Origin: a virus
Virus record (IMG/VR): IMGVR_UViG_3300046517_000355
Location: 1-64,000 of that record
Length of the DNA stretch: 64,000 bases
Reading direction: 5' to 3' (one strand)
Under the pieces are notes generated by a model. It searched no databases and was not told the origin of the DNA. It saw only the letters and a list, made by a program, of their open reading frames with translations. Below, one piece after another: positions 1 through 8,232 of the stretch. Within the stretch, counting starts at the first letter, position 1; every line of letters begins with the position of its first letter. Position numbers and translations under genes: made by a program.

Positions 1-404
1 GTGCCACGTCCGTTTTGCTGATCCGTTGCGGCTGCCTGAGCATACGCACCGGCTACGTCAGCCGCATTTCGAATGCGACCCTTCTCTGCCGCTGGACCAA
101 CGGCACCGACAATACGCTTGCCGGCTGTGAGTGCCGCGGCGTTACCGCCTGGGAGCGTGACACCGCCCTGCACTCGAACTGTCGCGAACCCATCGGGCTC
201 GACTTTGACCACCTGGCCGATGATCGGATCTCCATCGACTACGAGAGCAACCGTGCGTGCCGCTGAGAGCTTGCACGCGAGATCGACAGCGGCGCTTCCG
301 CGGTCTTTCGTGCTGTCGTAAGTGATCGTGACGCCATCGATCTTGAATGATAGGTCAATAGGATCGACGCCTTCAAAATCAACATCTTGTCTTCCTGTCG
401 CCAT
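1..404 (-). CDS. Putative capsid decoration (cement) protein, C-terminus cut by window edge
   Basis: The frame opens at an ATG at 404-402 and runs off the left edge after about 134 codons. The visible protein has a stretch reading PIIGQVVKVEPDGFATVRVQ, followed by a GG-containing turn and AGKRIVGA. This looks like the small beta-rich head decoration proteins (DUF2190-like) that lie between the prohead protease and the major capsid gene. It follows the protease/scaffold gene in the same direction with a 42-nt gap and has AGGAGAAACTAAA before the start. The family call rests on this motif and on position; the major capsid gene would be expected next, outside the window. Confidence 0.5.
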   Translation of the reverse strand, partial: MATGRQDVDFEGVDPIDLSFKIDGVTITYDSTKDRGSAAVDLACKLSAARTVALVVDGDPIIGQVVKVEPDGFATVRVQGGVTLPGGNAAALTAGKRIVGAVGPAAEKGRIRNAADVAGAYAQAAATDQQNGRG

Positions 405-446
405 TTTAGTTTCTCCTTCTTATAAGAATTTAGTTCTGATAAAACC

Positions 447-1784
447 TTAACGCGCCATGTAGGAAGACTCAGGAAGCATCATCGTCAGTTCCGGTCCAAC
501 CTCGCGTTTGTCCTCATCACCAGTGCCGCCTTCGACCTCAGTGGTGTCGTCTCCGTCCTCTTTCGAGCGACGTCCTCCTGCGAGAGATGCGTCTGCGGCA
601 GCCTCCCACTCTTTGCCGAAGGTTCGCACTTCAGCAACACTCGCACGCTCAAAGAGCTTCGTGTATCGCTCTTTGTCAAACTTGTCGCCTTGAGCGCGAA
701 CACCTTGAGCGATGGCATCTTCTGTCTCGGCTTTCTTAAACTCTGAAAGCTGTGTCTCGATCTCACGAAGGCGGACGATCTCCACCTCCATTTTTCGCGT
801 ACCGTCGGAGACAGTCAAAACTTTCTCCTCAGGCTTCACGATTCCGAGACTGCGAAGCAAAGATGTCAGTCCGTCGGCTTCCTTCGAGAGAGCCTCATTG
901 ACTTTTTCATCAACTTCCATTTTCCTTTCACCTTCCTTTTTTTGTGAATTCGAGACATCTGTCTCAGAACGTCGTTTCCCAGGATCTGCGGTCGATGCAG
1001 ACTTGGGCAATATCATGCGGTAGTTGTGCTCAAGGATCGAGCGTTCGCTTGGCGACAAGAGACCTCGCGCGGCGAAGTTCGTCGCCTTCTCGATCATCGC
1101 GTTTGGCGTCGCGCCGTCATATACGCCAGAGACTTCAGCAAGGCGAGCATTGACTATCCACGCGATTGCCATGCGAGGCTGAAGATCGCCTTGCTGGTCG
1201 GGCACATTGTACTCCATGCCTTGTATATGAGGGCACTCCTCATAGTCGCGAATGTCTCCGCCACAGATCGAGCATCGGAGCATGTACCCATCGCCGCGCT
1301 TGAACCCAACCGAGACATCCTTCGTGATCCCTGCGCGGATCGAGTCAATGATGTGCGTCGTGTTGACTGCTTGATTCTGAAGGTCAGGCAAGATGTAGGT
1401 GCCGGCGTAAACTGAGAAGTTACCATCGACGGTGCCTGCAAGCCCCGCGGCAAACGTGCGGCCTAGTGGTTGCTGGTACGTATTGTGCGAGTCCATGAAG
1501 CCGACGCCGTTGATCGCATCCTCGACGAAGTTTTGCAGTGTCGTCGTCGGATCCATTCTCGTGTAGTAGTAGTCAACCATTGAGTTGGATATCTGAGCGA
1601 CAAAGACGAACGGCGAGCGATCTTCGAAGACAGTAGGATCGACAGCGTGCTCAGAGATCGCCTTCATGATCTGCGACTGCTGGCTCATGTTGAGATCACC
1701 ACTAAGGCTACTCAGCGCTGGAATGTTGCGGAACGCGAGTTGAACTTGAGCGCGAATCCTGTCTTGGATCTGATCTTCTGCCAT
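447..1784 (-). CDS. Prohead protease fused to scaffold domain
   Basis: This 445-aa protein combines an HK97-like prohead serine protease with a charged helical scaffold. The N-terminal half shows the catalytic-type histidine in MDSHNT (H100) and serine in DVSVGF (S158). A cysteine/histidine cluster CSICG...YEECPH (C171, C174, C184, H186) follows, a known variant of phage proteases. From about residue 285 the protein is rich in K, E and D and probably coiled, as in scaffolds cut away during maturation. The start was chosen for GGAG six bases upstream. The frame stays open to 1838, where GTG/ATG codons with their own GGAG exist, but that extension would be encoded by a terminator-like hairpin. 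Confidence 0.8.
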   Translation of the reverse strand: MAEDQIQDRIRAQVQLAFRNIPALSSLSGDLNMSQQSQIMKAISEHAVDPTVFEDRSPFVFVAQISNSMVDYYYTRMDPTTTLQNFVEDAINGVGFMDSHNTYQQPLGRTFAAGLAGTVDGNFSVYAGTYILPDLQNQAVNTTHIIDSIRAGITKDVSVGFKRGDGYMLRCSICGGDIRDYEECPHIQGMEYNVPDQQGDLQPRMAIAWIVNARLAEVSGVYDGATPNAMIEKATNFAARGLLSPSERSILEHNYRMILPKSASTADPGKRRSETDVSNSQKKEGERKMEVDEKVNEALSKEADGLTSLLRSLGIVKPEEKVLTVSDGTRKMEVEIVRLREIETQLSEFKKAETEDAIAQGVRAQGDKFDKERYTKLFERASVAEVRTFGKEWEAAADASLAGGRRSKEDGDDTTEVEGGTGDEDKREVGPELTMMLPESSYMAR

Positions 1785-1794
1785 AGGGTGCTCC

Positions 1795-1833
1795 AGAAAA
1801 AGAGAAAGCCCGCACGGTTTGACCCGTGCGGGC
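1795..1833 (-). terminator. Terminator-like hairpin in the leader of the protease gene
   Basis: On the minus strand a perfect 10-bp stem (GCCCGCACGG with CCGTGCGGGC, 6-nt loop) is followed by TTTCTCTTTTTCT. This T-rich tract runs straight into the Shine-Dalgarno sequence of the protease gene. Because a promoter-like sequence lies about 110 bp upstream, this could act as an attenuator rather than an operon end. Confidence 0.65.
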
Positions 1834-1938
1834 ATCACTCACGCACTCCGACTGAATATTTCACAGCCGATGCTTTTCAAAGGAGATATTCCAATCGAAT
1901 ACCTGCGGATTTTCAAACGGACCTTGTTACGAAAATGA

Positions 1939-1967
1939 TAAAAACACAATATCTTGTGCTCTGTCAA
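1939..1967 (-). promoter_or_regulatory. Probable promoter with internal dyad, upstream of protease gene
   Basis: The minus strand reads TTGACA (1967-1962), a spacer of 17-18 bp, then a T-rich -10-like box (TTTTTA/TTTTAT). The spacer is filled by an inverted repeat CACAA-GATA-TTGTG (1945-1958), as expected for a repressor site. The -10 match is weak, so promoter activity is an inference. Confidence 0.5.
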
Positions 1968-1970
1968 ACG

Positions 1971-1998
1971 AAAAAAGAGCGACGCACCGACGCCGCCC
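1971..1998 (-). terminator. Intrinsic terminator after the MuF-like/secreted-protein gene group
   Basis: The minus strand has GGGCGGCG, loop TCGGTG, then CGTCGCTC (8 bp including two G-U pairs), followed immediately by six T residues. It lies between the secreted-protein gene ending at 2032 and the promoter at 1939-1967, so it would separate two transcription units. Confidence 0.8.
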
Positions 1999-2031
1999 TT
2001 CTCAGGAATTACGGAATGAGCATACTCGCGC

Positions 2032-2298
2032 TTAAGCCCGCATGACGTAACGCACGCGAGAAAACGCAAGTTTCTGATCGAAGATCGTGCGTCGTTCGAC
2101 TGTATTTTCGATCTTGATCTGACTTTTTTCTCTTGTGCTGAGCGTCAATGGCGAAGCGAGTGTCACTGTCTGGATGTCAGAAGCCTTCTTCCCGATCATC
2201 TGCTTGTCTGATCGTGAGGAAGGCACGGTACTGGCGAATGCGACGACCGCAAAGACTAAGGACATCAGTGCGAACGCCGCAAGAAAAGCTCTTTTCAT
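2032..2298 (-). CDS. Small secreted protein, unknown function
   Basis: An 88-aa protein starts MKRAFLAAFALMSLVF, a positively charged then hydrophobic signal peptide with a likely cleavage site after AFAS. The mature part (about 65 residues) is basic and has no recognisable domain. GGAGGG six bases before the ATG at 2298 decides the start; an in-frame ATG four codons earlier overlaps this site. It is the last gene before a clear terminator. Exported proteins inside a head operon may act on the host envelope, but nothing in the sequence shows a specific role. Confidence 0.7.
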   Translation of the reverse strand: MKRAFLAAFALMSLVFAVVAFASTVPSSRSDKQMIGKKASDIQTVTLASPLTLSTREKSQIKIENTVERRTIFDQKLAFSRVRYVMRA

Positions 2299-2347
2299 AG
2301 TTCCCTCCATATATTTGGAATCAGTGAGTTTGCACGAAGATCATAGA

Positions 2348-2590
2348 TCAGATGTGTGATGCCGTCAATCCGTTTTTACGACGACACGGATGCCAGTCGA
2401 AATACGTGAAGCACTCAGGGCATCTTCCGCCATATTGCGTCGTGATGATGTGCAGGATCTTCAGTCGATCCGCCGAGACGACTTCGAAGCGTCTGCCGTA
2501 GTCAATGCCTAGGAGATGACGGCATCGCTCGCACTTGCGATCAATAGCGTCGAGATCAGTGACCATGTAAGAGGGCTTTTCGTAAGTCAT
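2348..2590 (-). CDS. Small CxxC/CxxC protein
   Basis: This 80-aa protein starts MTYEKPSYMV. Its ATG overlaps the stop codon of the upstream MuF-like gene (ATGA), which implies translational coupling. Two cysteine pairs, CERC and CPEC, about 35 residues apart, look like one zinc-ribbon-type site, and the C-terminus is basic. A longer frame to 2653 exists but would lie inside the upstream gene. The function is unknown. Confidence 0.65.
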   Translation of the reverse strand: MTYEKPSYMVTDLDAIDRKCERCRHLLGIDYGRRFEVVSADRLKILHIITTQYGGRCPECFTYFDWHPCRRKNGLTASHI

Positions 2591-3210
2591 TGTCCGCCTA
2601 GGAGAGCGAGATCGTTCGAGAATTCGAAATAGCATCGGCAGTTCGATTTGCACGCACAGTCTTGTCCGATTCCTGGGAGCCTACCTATGAGTTGCCAGTT
2701 TCGAGCGGCATAATCGATGCAGTCGTCGCACGAGTTGTGCGGCTTTCGTATGCGGCGATAGATCGTGAAGCCGCCGAGTGCGACTTCTCGCTGGAGCCGT
2801 GTGTTCTCATACGTCGAATAGCCTGCGAAGGCGTACATCGCGAGACGCGCCTGTGACTGCTTGTCGCTGACCGTCTGGTTGTAAATCTGCGTCATCAGCA
2901 TGTAGAGGTAGGCTTCTTGATCGCGGATATACTGCTCGACAAGCGACGTGTCCTTCTGTTCAAGGTTCGAGAAGCCGCCAAGCGCGAGAGCGAGCGCCAT
3001 ATAATGCAGGTTCTCGATGTTCGACTTGATGTCGTTCATGAAAGCGTCGAACGGAATCTTTCCTGCTCGGTACTCAAGATCGAAGTCGATGAAAAGCAGA
3101 GCGAGCGCTGTCAGGATGTCGTCGAGAATACGCTTGATCTTCGATTCAGGAATGATCGTGCCGTCGTCCTCGCGGTAGACTCGCTTCTCTTTGTCCCAGT
3201 AAAAGCTCAT
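2587..3210 (-). CDS. MuF-like minor head protein
   Basis: A 207-aa protein. The N-terminal two thirds are helical. The C-terminal 60 residues carry RRIRKPHNSCDDCIDYAARN, then PGIGQDCACKSNCRCYFEF. The order of C..C, a P.G..C..C segment and a final C.C matches the cysteine-rich C-terminal core of Mu gpF-type head morphogenesis proteins, which sit inside the head near the portal. Here it is separated from the portal gene by several unknown genes, which is less usual. It overlaps the upstream gene by 4 bp. Confidence 0.6.
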   Translation of the reverse strand: MSFYWDKEKRVYREDDGTIIPESKIKRILDDILTALALLFIDFDLEYRAGKIPFDAFMNDIKSNIENLHYMALALALGGFSNLEQKDTSLVEQYIRDQEAYLYMLMTQIYNQTVSDKQSQARLAMYAFAGYSTYENTRLQREVALGGFTIYRRIRKPHNSCDDCIDYAARNWQLIGRLPGIGQDCACKSNCRCYFEFSNDLALLGGQ

Positions 3211-3590
3211 AGAGATCGCTGGATGATAAACACGCCGTAGGTGCGTTCGCCGTCTTCGTCAATCGGCCAGTACCTTTGTTTTCCTGCCGCATTGAGTCCA
3301 TTGAATTCGAGACGATGCGTTCCTGGCACGATCCCAGGCTGAGCCGCGACTGTGATGTCGAGCGTGCATGTGATCTTGCCTTTGTTCGCCACTTGGTTGC
3401 CGTCGATCACGCATGGAGCATTGTTTATGATCACGGCGCCGAGCGTAGAGGTGACCTTCATCTGCATCTGTGAGTAGGTCGTCAGGTCCTTCGGCAACAT
3501 GTCGCCTGACACAGGATCTGTCTCTTTCAAGATCACGCTGATCACCTTCGCCGTCTCTCCGATCTTCACAACACAAGTCAAATTATCCAT
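3207..3590 (-). CDS. Beta-sandwich-like structural protein (BppU-N-like?)
   Basis: A 127-aa protein, rich in V, I, T and G, with alternating strands. The pattern of a polarity such as AKVISVILKETDPVSGD followed by a tract like PGIVPGTHRLEFNGL resembles the N-terminal domain of baseplate upper proteins (BppU) or related Ig-like phage domains. The Shine-Dalgarno GAGG overlaps the stop codon of the repeat-protein gene just upstream, so the two are probably co-translated. The assignment is weak and virion association is inferred from position. Confidence 0.5.
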   Translation of the reverse strand: MDNLTCVVKIGETAKVISVILKETDPVSGDMLPKDLTTYSQMQMKVTSTLGAVIINNAPCVIDGNQVANKGKITCTLDITVAAQPGIVPGTHRLEFNGLNAAGKQRYWPIDEDGERTYGVFIIQRSL

Positions 3591-3595
3591 AACTG

Positions 3596-5170
3596 TTAGT
3601 CCTCAATATCAAGCGATGAAAGCGTCTGCTTGATGTCGATTGTACTCCCTCCACTCGTGATGTCGAACGCCGATGGAAGCGGCGGCTGATCGATGATCTC
3701 GATTGTACTCCCTCCGCTGATGACATCGAGAGACGCCACCGATCTGATGATGTCGAACGACAGCGGAACGCGGATCGGCGGCTCAAGATTGGCGACGATC
3801 CGTGCCACTCCTGAGATGTTTTGACTGCTTGTGACGCCTATGCGTCCTCTGCCGCTGATCGCTCGCTGTGTCGATGCTCGCACATTGCCGACGCCGTTGA
3901 TCGAGCGACTTGTCGGCGCCGTGACTCGTGCGAGTCCTTGGATGATCTTGTTTGCGAAGACTTGGATCCGCGATCTGCCTGTCGTCGTCTGCAAACTCGA
4001 TGCCGTGACTCGTGCGCGACCTTGCTGAGCTTGCTGTGTCGTCGCACGGATGTCGGCACGACCTTGCTGGTTCTGAGCAGAGACAGCCGTCACTCGTGCT
4101 CTACCTGTCTGCGTGCGAAGCGTCTGCGCCGTGATCCGTGCCTTTCCTAGGGCAGTTTGCGCCGTCGTGACTGTGATGCGTGCTTTGCCAGTGACAGGTT
4201 GACTGGAGATGATCTGAATGCGAGCGAGACCAGTCGTCGTTCGAGTAGTAGTCGCTCGAATGTCTGCTTTTCCTGTGATCGTGCGCGTCGTCGCGCTGTT
4301 CGACACGATGCTCGCGACGCCAGTGATCGTTTGCGAAACGATCTTCTGAATTCTCGCCAGTCCTGTCGTGTTCTGCGAGACGATCTTCTGGATCCGTGCG
4401 AGTCCATTGATCGCTTTGTTGACAAGCGTCTGAATACGGGCTTTACCAGTGGTGGCTTGAGGCGTGGAGACGGTGACGCGGGCTTTACCAGTCGTGCTCT
4501 GAGCAGTCGTCGCAGTGACGCGAGCGCGCCCAGTGACAGGCTGTGCGGTCGTCGCGGTAATGCGTGCTTTACCTGTCGTGGTCTGGGCGACGATCTTCTG
4601 AATGCGAGCAAGACCGTTGATCGCTTGATTCACGAGCTTCTGGATGCGCGCGAGTCCTGTCGTCGTCTTCGTCGTCGTGATCTGGATCCGTGCGAGCCCA
4701 GTCGTGGTGCGGTTCGTCGTCGCACGGACATCGCCTTTGCCTTGGACTGCTTGCTGAGTAGTCGCAGTCACACGAGCTTTGCCTGTCGTGGTCTGGTTCG
4801 CCAAGGTCGTGATGTTCGCCTTGCCTGTGATCGTCTTGGTGGCTATCGTCTGAATGCGAGCGACGCCTGTCTGAAGCTTGCTAGTGAAGACGGTGATCCG
4901 AGCGAGGCCGGTGATCACTTGGTTGACGATCTTTTGAATTCGAGCGAGGCCGCTTTGCGTGCGGCTCGTGATGATCTGTATGCGGGCTTTGCCGGTAGTG
5001 GTCTGGTTTGCTGTCGTCTGAATTCGCGCCTTGCCTGTCGTCGTGCGACTGGTCTGTGCGGTTATTCGAGCGACGCCGGTCGTCGTGCGCGCTGTCGTAG
5101 TGTTTTGCGGCGTGAGAGGCGCAATTTTTGTTGGGAGTTGAGGCTGTGGGGGTGAATAGAAAATGCTCAT
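3596..5170 (-). CDS. Fibre-like protein of 31 tandem 14-residue repeats
   Basis: This 524-aa protein has a short proline-rich N-terminus (1-28), then residues 29-464 made of 31 consecutive units of 14 residues (one has 16). The unit pattern is TTTGKARIQTTANQ: glycine at position 4, small residue at 6, often arginine at 7, I or V at 8. The C-terminal 60 residues carry two further copies of an SGGSTI-D/E-I motif. Such short-period repeats are typical of beta-solenoid or trimeric fibres, so a head or tail fibre or adhesin is likely. I recognise no named family. The ATG overlaps the upstream stop (TAAATG). The repeated DNA is diverged between units, so the array is old and under selection. Confidence 0.8.
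   Translation of the reverse strand: MSIFYSPPQPQLPTKIAPLTPQNTTTARTTTGVARITAQTSRTTTGKARIQTTANQTTTGKARIQIITSRTQSGLARIQKIVNQVITGLARITVFTSKLQTGVARIQTIATKTITGKANITTLANQTTTGKARVTATTQQAVQGKGDVRATTNRTTTGLARIQITTTKTTTGLARIQKLVNQAINGLARIQKIVAQTTTGKARITATTAQPVTGRARVTATTAQSTTGKARVTVSTPQATTGKARIQTLVNKAINGLARIQKIVSQNTTGLARIQKIVSQTITGVASIVSNSATTRTITGKADIRATTTRTTTGLARIQIISSQPVTGKARITVTTAQTALGKARITAQTLRTQTGRARVTAVSAQNQQGRADIRATTQQAQQGRARVTASSLQTTTGRSRIQVFANKIIQGLARVTAPTSRSINGVGNVRASTQRAISGRGRIGVTSSQNISGVARIVANLEPPIRVPLSFDIIRSVASLDVISGGSTIEIIDQPPLPSAFDITSGGSTIDIKQTLSSLDIED
3779..5086 (-). repeat. Coding tandem repeat, 31 units of about 42 bp
   Basis: The DNA encoding residues 29-464 of the fibre-like protein repeats with a 42-bp period. 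Units differ at many synonymous and some non-synonymous positions. The regular composition keeps several other frames open in this stretch, including a long antisense one, but only the minus-strand frame shows the conserved protein pattern. Confidence 0.9.
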
Positions 5171-5638
5171 TTACACGATGCGCATCACACGTCTGATGAT
5201 CTTGCCTTCATAGTCAGCCTCCCAGCCGAGATCGTAGCCTACCTCGGCCCAGTCAGTGCTCTCGCCTCCTCCAGCGGAGACCGTTCGATGTTGTGAGACG
5301 TTCCTGTAATACACGAGGCGAAAGCCTTGCACAGGCTCTGTGTGCTGAAAGAAAGGCACGCCATTGACTTCGAAGTGCCCGTCTTCGAGATCGACGCCAA
5401 ACGTCGGCATGTTTTCTGCGGCGAGCACGACGCACTTGAGCGGACGCTTTGTGATCTCCGCGACATTGAAGTCAGGATACTCATTGTCTGCTACATTCGA
5501 CGCGCCGACGCGGATGTCATAGAAGCAATTCTTCTTTTCATTAGACGGCGAGCGATCTTCCGCATTCTGGAACACCTGCTCGCCGTCTTGAAACGTCGCG
5601 ATAAAAAAGAGCTTATTCGGTACGTTGAGGTCCTTCAT
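5171..5638 (-). CDS. Virion-associated protein, unknown
   Basis: A 155-aa acidic protein starting MKDLNVPNKLFFIATFQDGE. It is mixed alpha/beta with no recognised motif. The ATG lies one base after the stop of the upstream gene, with GAGGTG inside the upstream coding end acting as ribosome site. It sits directly before the repeat-fibre gene and overlaps its start, so the two products may work together, for example as a fibre attachment or assembly protein. That link is inference only. Confidence 0.6.
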   Translation of the reverse strand: MKDLNVPNKLFFIATFQDGEQVFQNAEDRSPSNEKKNCFYDIRVGASNVADNEYPDFNVAEITKRPLKCVVLAAENMPTFGVDLEDGHFEVNGVPFFQHTEPVQGFRLVYYRNVSQHRTVSAGGGESTDWAEVGYDLGWEADYEGKIIRRVMRIV

Positions 5639-5639
5639 T

Positions 5640-5948
5640 TTACTTGAGCACCTCACCGAGATCGCCTACTTCATCAGCGCTGATCGTCTGCGTCTCTTTT
5701 TCTTCATCGCTCGTGATGCCTAGCCATTCGGCAAGATCGCGTTCGTCTTCGCTGATCTCGCCTGCCGGCACTGGCTCGACTGCGTTCGCTTCATTGTGTT
5801 TCGCGATGTGCAGATCGATGTCCTCTCCTGCAGGGAACTTGATGACGCGATTGTCGCGAGTACGGCAAACGTATTCGCCTTGCGGATCGACTTGCACGAG
5901 GCAGTCTTCCTCGCGCCCATCGAACATTAACTTTAATATTTTAGCCAT
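5640..5948 (-). CDS. Small acidic protein, unknown
   Basis: A 102-aa protein, strongly acidic in its C-terminal half (EDERDLAEWLG, DEEKETQ). The N-terminal 50 residues look like a small beta domain (KLMFDGREEDCLVQVDPQGE). A good AAGGAGGAG site precedes the ATG. It is in the head operon between a coat-like protein and an unknown protein. The function is not recognisable. Confidence 0.65.
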   Translation of the reverse strand: MAKILKLMFDGREEDCLVQVDPQGEYVCRTRDNRVIKFPAGEDIDLHIAKHNEANAVEPVPAGEISEDERDLAEWLGITSDEEKETQTISADEVGDLGEVLK

Positions 5949-5959
5949 TTTACTCCTCC

Positions 5960-6574
5960 TTAGTTTTCCTGGTACTGCAAAGTCATCGTCACTGTCGGCG
6001 TGTCGCCAGGAGCAGAGCCGCTGGTCTGAAGCTGAGTGGTCAGGTAGTTCGAATATGCGGGATTCGCTGTCGAAGATGCCGCCTTACCTGTCGCCTCAGG
6101 GCCCGTCGCACCGAAGCACACTGCGACGCCTGATCCGATCGCTATTGCGCTGGTTTGGTTCGTCGTCAAGTTCGCGTTCGTCGATGCTGATGGCGTCGTA
6201 TATGTGAGCTTGTCGCCATCACCGGTACAAGCGGGCGGCCCTTTCAGCGTTTGACCTGCACCGAATGCGACTGATGTGTGCGCCCAGAGTCCGCTCAGGA
6301 TCTGATTGTAGGTACCGCTCAAATGACCAAACATCCAATTGTCGAATGAGTTCGAGCCGTCAGTGATCGGCGCCGCTGAGTAAGCCGTCGCCTCTGTGTC
6401 TGAATTCTTCCAATTGACATCAGTCACGCCAGCGCTTCGAGTTGTACCTTTTGCAGGTGAGCCCGTCGCGGCGCCGTGATCTCTGTCCCAAGCAAACGTT
6501 GCCGTTTCAAGAATCCGTTGACTCTGAAATAACTGGTAGAACATATTGTTTTTACCGTAAGATAAACCTTTCAT
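5960..6574 (-). CDS. Putative virion structural protein
   Basis: A 204-aa protein rich in S, T, A, G and N with few charges, starting MKGLSYGKNNMFYQLFQSQ. The composition (repeated TTNQTSAIAIGSG-like beta segments) is typical of virion surface or decoration proteins. The protein has no signal peptide. It lies in a tight run of minus-strand genes 3' of the portal. The family is unknown and the assignment rests on composition and context. Confidence 0.6.
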   Translation of the reverse strand: MKGLSYGKNNMFYQLFQSQRILETATFAWDRDHGAATGSPAKGTTRSAGVTDVNWKNSDTEATAYSAAPITDGSNSFDNWMFGHLSGTYNQILSGLWAHTSVAFGAGQTLKGPPACTGDGDKLTYTTPSASTNANLTTNQTSAIAIGSGVAVCFGATGPEATGKAASSTANPAYSNYLTTQLQTSGSAPGDTPTVTMTLQYQEN

Positions 6575-6589
6575 AAGATCCTTTGCCTC

Positions 6590-6889
6590 CTATTTAACTG
6601 CCGCTTTTAATCTATCCAATGCCGCGTCCAAATCATCGGCGGATTCGATATTCGTACTAATCCCGCTGAGGTCTTTATATCCGTGGACTTGCGCGATGCC
6701 GTCAGACGGAATGACCTCGACACCCCAGTCCTTTGTTTCGATAAAATACTGACCTATCGTGAAGGAATATTCGCCGCCATGCTTTTTCGCAAATGCCTTA
6801 AGATCATCACCAAAGCCGTTGTCATTAGCAATGACCAGGTAGCCGGCGGCGCTGTCGATGGTTCTTTCAACTTTAATTCGTGTCGGCAT
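6590..6889 (-). CDS. Small protein of head operon, unknown
   Basis: A 99-aa protein starting MPTRIKVERTIDSAAGYLVI, mixed alpha/beta, ending in an acidic helix (ESADDLDAALDRLKAA). It starts one base after the stop of the gene upstream (6891), so it is translated as part of the same operon. No family is recognised. Confidence 0.65.
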   Translation of the reverse strand: MPTRIKVERTIDSAAGYLVIANDNGFGDDLKAFAKKHGGEYSFTIGQYFIETKDWGVEVIPSDGIAQVHGYKDLSGISTNIESADDLDAALDRLKAAVK

Positions 6890-6890
6890 T

Positions 6891-7388
6891 TTAGACTACC
6901 TCCTCGAAAGTCACCATGATCGTCCATCCTGTCAAAGTCGCAGGATCTGCGAGAGTTCGAAATACCCAAACGGTCGACGGAGGAATCACATGCTCTTCCG
7001 GCGGCGTTGGAACGTATAGCCAGCCATTTAGGTTATTGAAGTTCATCACGTAGTCGTCCACATAGGTCGGCGTCGTGTCTGTCGTCACAGGACCACCTGC
7101 GGTGCCTGCCGCGGCGGCTGTGCCTGAGGCTATACCAGAGGCAGGTCCGCCTAGAGGCGTGAGAGGCTTGGGAGTCAGTCCGTTTGTCGCCGTGACGGTC
7201 GATCCTGCGGTTCTACGTGAGAGTGCCGCTCTGATCTGCGCAGACGTGACGGTTCCATTCTGACCGACTTCGATGCGATGAATAGCAAGCTGAGAGCCTG
7301 CGCCTGACGCCGCACTTGAGATCACGAGCAGAGGCTTTCCGGTAGAGATCGTGAAATTCTCTCCGCCAACGGTATATATTCTTCCCAT
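6891..7388 (-). CDS. Putative virion protein with Ala/Gly/Thr-rich centre
   Basis: A 165-aa protein. The N-terminus is beta-rich (RIYTVGGENFTISTGKPLLVI). The centre holds a low-complexity A/G/T stretch around residues 85-105, and the C-terminus ends in aromatic beta strands (VFRTLADPATLTGWTIMVTF). The arrangement suits an external coat or decoration protein with two small beta domains joined by a linker. GGAGG precedes the ATG. No named family is recognised. Confidence 0.6.
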   Translation of the reverse strand: MGRIYTVGGENFTISTGKPLLVISSAASGAGSQLAIHRIEVGQNGTVTSAQIRAALSRRTAGSTVTATNGLTPKPLTPLGGPASGIASGTAAAAGTAGGPVTTDTTPTYVDDYVMNFNNLNGWLYVPTPPEEHVIPPSTVWVFRTLADPATLTGWTIMVTFEEVV

Positions 7389-7398
7389 ACGTTTCCTC

Positions 7399-8232
7399 CT
7401 ATGCCGCCAGCGCTATGATGCGACGCGGTTGCGGTCTAAATAACCCTCTTGAAAAGGACCAAGATCGAGATGTCTTTCGCGCGAAGTCGTCGATGATCTT
7501 TTCGTCTGGCATGTACTGAGCGAGTATCGGTTGCAGTCGCTTCATCGGCGGCTCTGGTAATTGCGGATCAGGCACCGGCACGAGCGTCAGTGTCAAGATC
7601 GACCAGTTGTGGGAAGCCGCCTGGGTACCTATTGCACCTCCTGTGTCATTCGTGCTCGTGACCTTGTAAACCGTGGCAAAGGAACACGTCGTTCCTGTGG
7701 CGGACGTGAGATTGTCTGCCGTGAAGCCGGCAGGAGGATTGCCGCTTGTGAATGCCGCATTACTGTCGCACACGGCTATCGCGATCACTAGCCGATTCGG
7801 ACCTGATACTGTCGCGAAGTCTCGTGAAGGCGACGCAGTGGTTTGGGTTGTTGCACCATTTAGCGGCGGGGAGGAGATCGTGTTGCTGTTGATGTGAGCG
7901 TCTTCCCACGGGTTACCTGTGTTCCTGCATCCACGGATGATGTACGACAGCGAGAACTGGTCAGTTCCCGCCGCCGTGATCGTCGGCGCCGCGTCGTTCG
8001 TTGCCGTCGCACGTCGCCACCAGTAGGCGACATCAGGTGCATTCGAGTCACCGAGCTTGGTCCAGCCTGCGGAGATCGACTGCGCGAGTGATGCTCCCGG
8101 CTGGTTCATCGACGCGATGATGATGATGTCATCGATCTGATGCGCAGGAACTGCCGGAACAGTGCTCGCCGCGCCGGTAATATCCGTTGCTATCGTGCCG
8201 CCGTTTGAGATGAATGAAGGAGCAGTGGGCAT
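7399..8232 (-). CDS. Virion surface protein with lectin-like beta domain
   Basis: A 277-aa protein. Residues 1-215 read like the beta-sandwich found in many phage tail and surface proteins: PAHQIDDIIIIA, GWTKLG, VAYWWRRATA, and SGPNRLVIAIAV. The last 55 residues switch to a basic tail (KRLQPILAQYMPDEKI, then RPQPRR). The start directly abuts the stop of the secreted-protein gene (TAGATG). Glycan binding or head decoration is a reasonable guess; no catalytic motif is seen. Confidence 0.6.
   Translation of the reverse strand: MPTAPSFISNGGTIATDITGAASTVPAVPAHQIDDIIIIASMNQPGASLAQSISAGWTKLGDSNAPDVAYWWRRATATNDAAPTITAAGTDQFSLSYIIRGCRNTGNPWEDAHINSNTISSPPLNGATTQTTASPSRDFATVSGPNRLVIAIAVCDSNAAFTSGNPPAGFTADNLTSATGTTCSFATVYKVTSTNDTGGAIGTQAASHNWSILTLTLVPVPDPQLPEPPMKRLQPILAQYMPDEKIIDDFARKTSRSWSFSRGLFRPQPRRIIALAA

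Noticed and set aside
1839-2069. A 76-codon minus-strand frame
   Set aside because: It runs through a terminator and a promoter and has no ribosome site.
3779-5086. Regular repeats that might suggest a CRISPR array
   Set aside because: The repeats are coding, contiguous, diverged and have no spacers between identical repeats.
4157-5155. A 332-codon plus-strand open frame opposite the repeat protein
   Set aside because: The regular codon pattern of the 42-bp repeats keeps this frame open. It has no ribosome site and a composition (C, R, D, S) typical of antisense reading.
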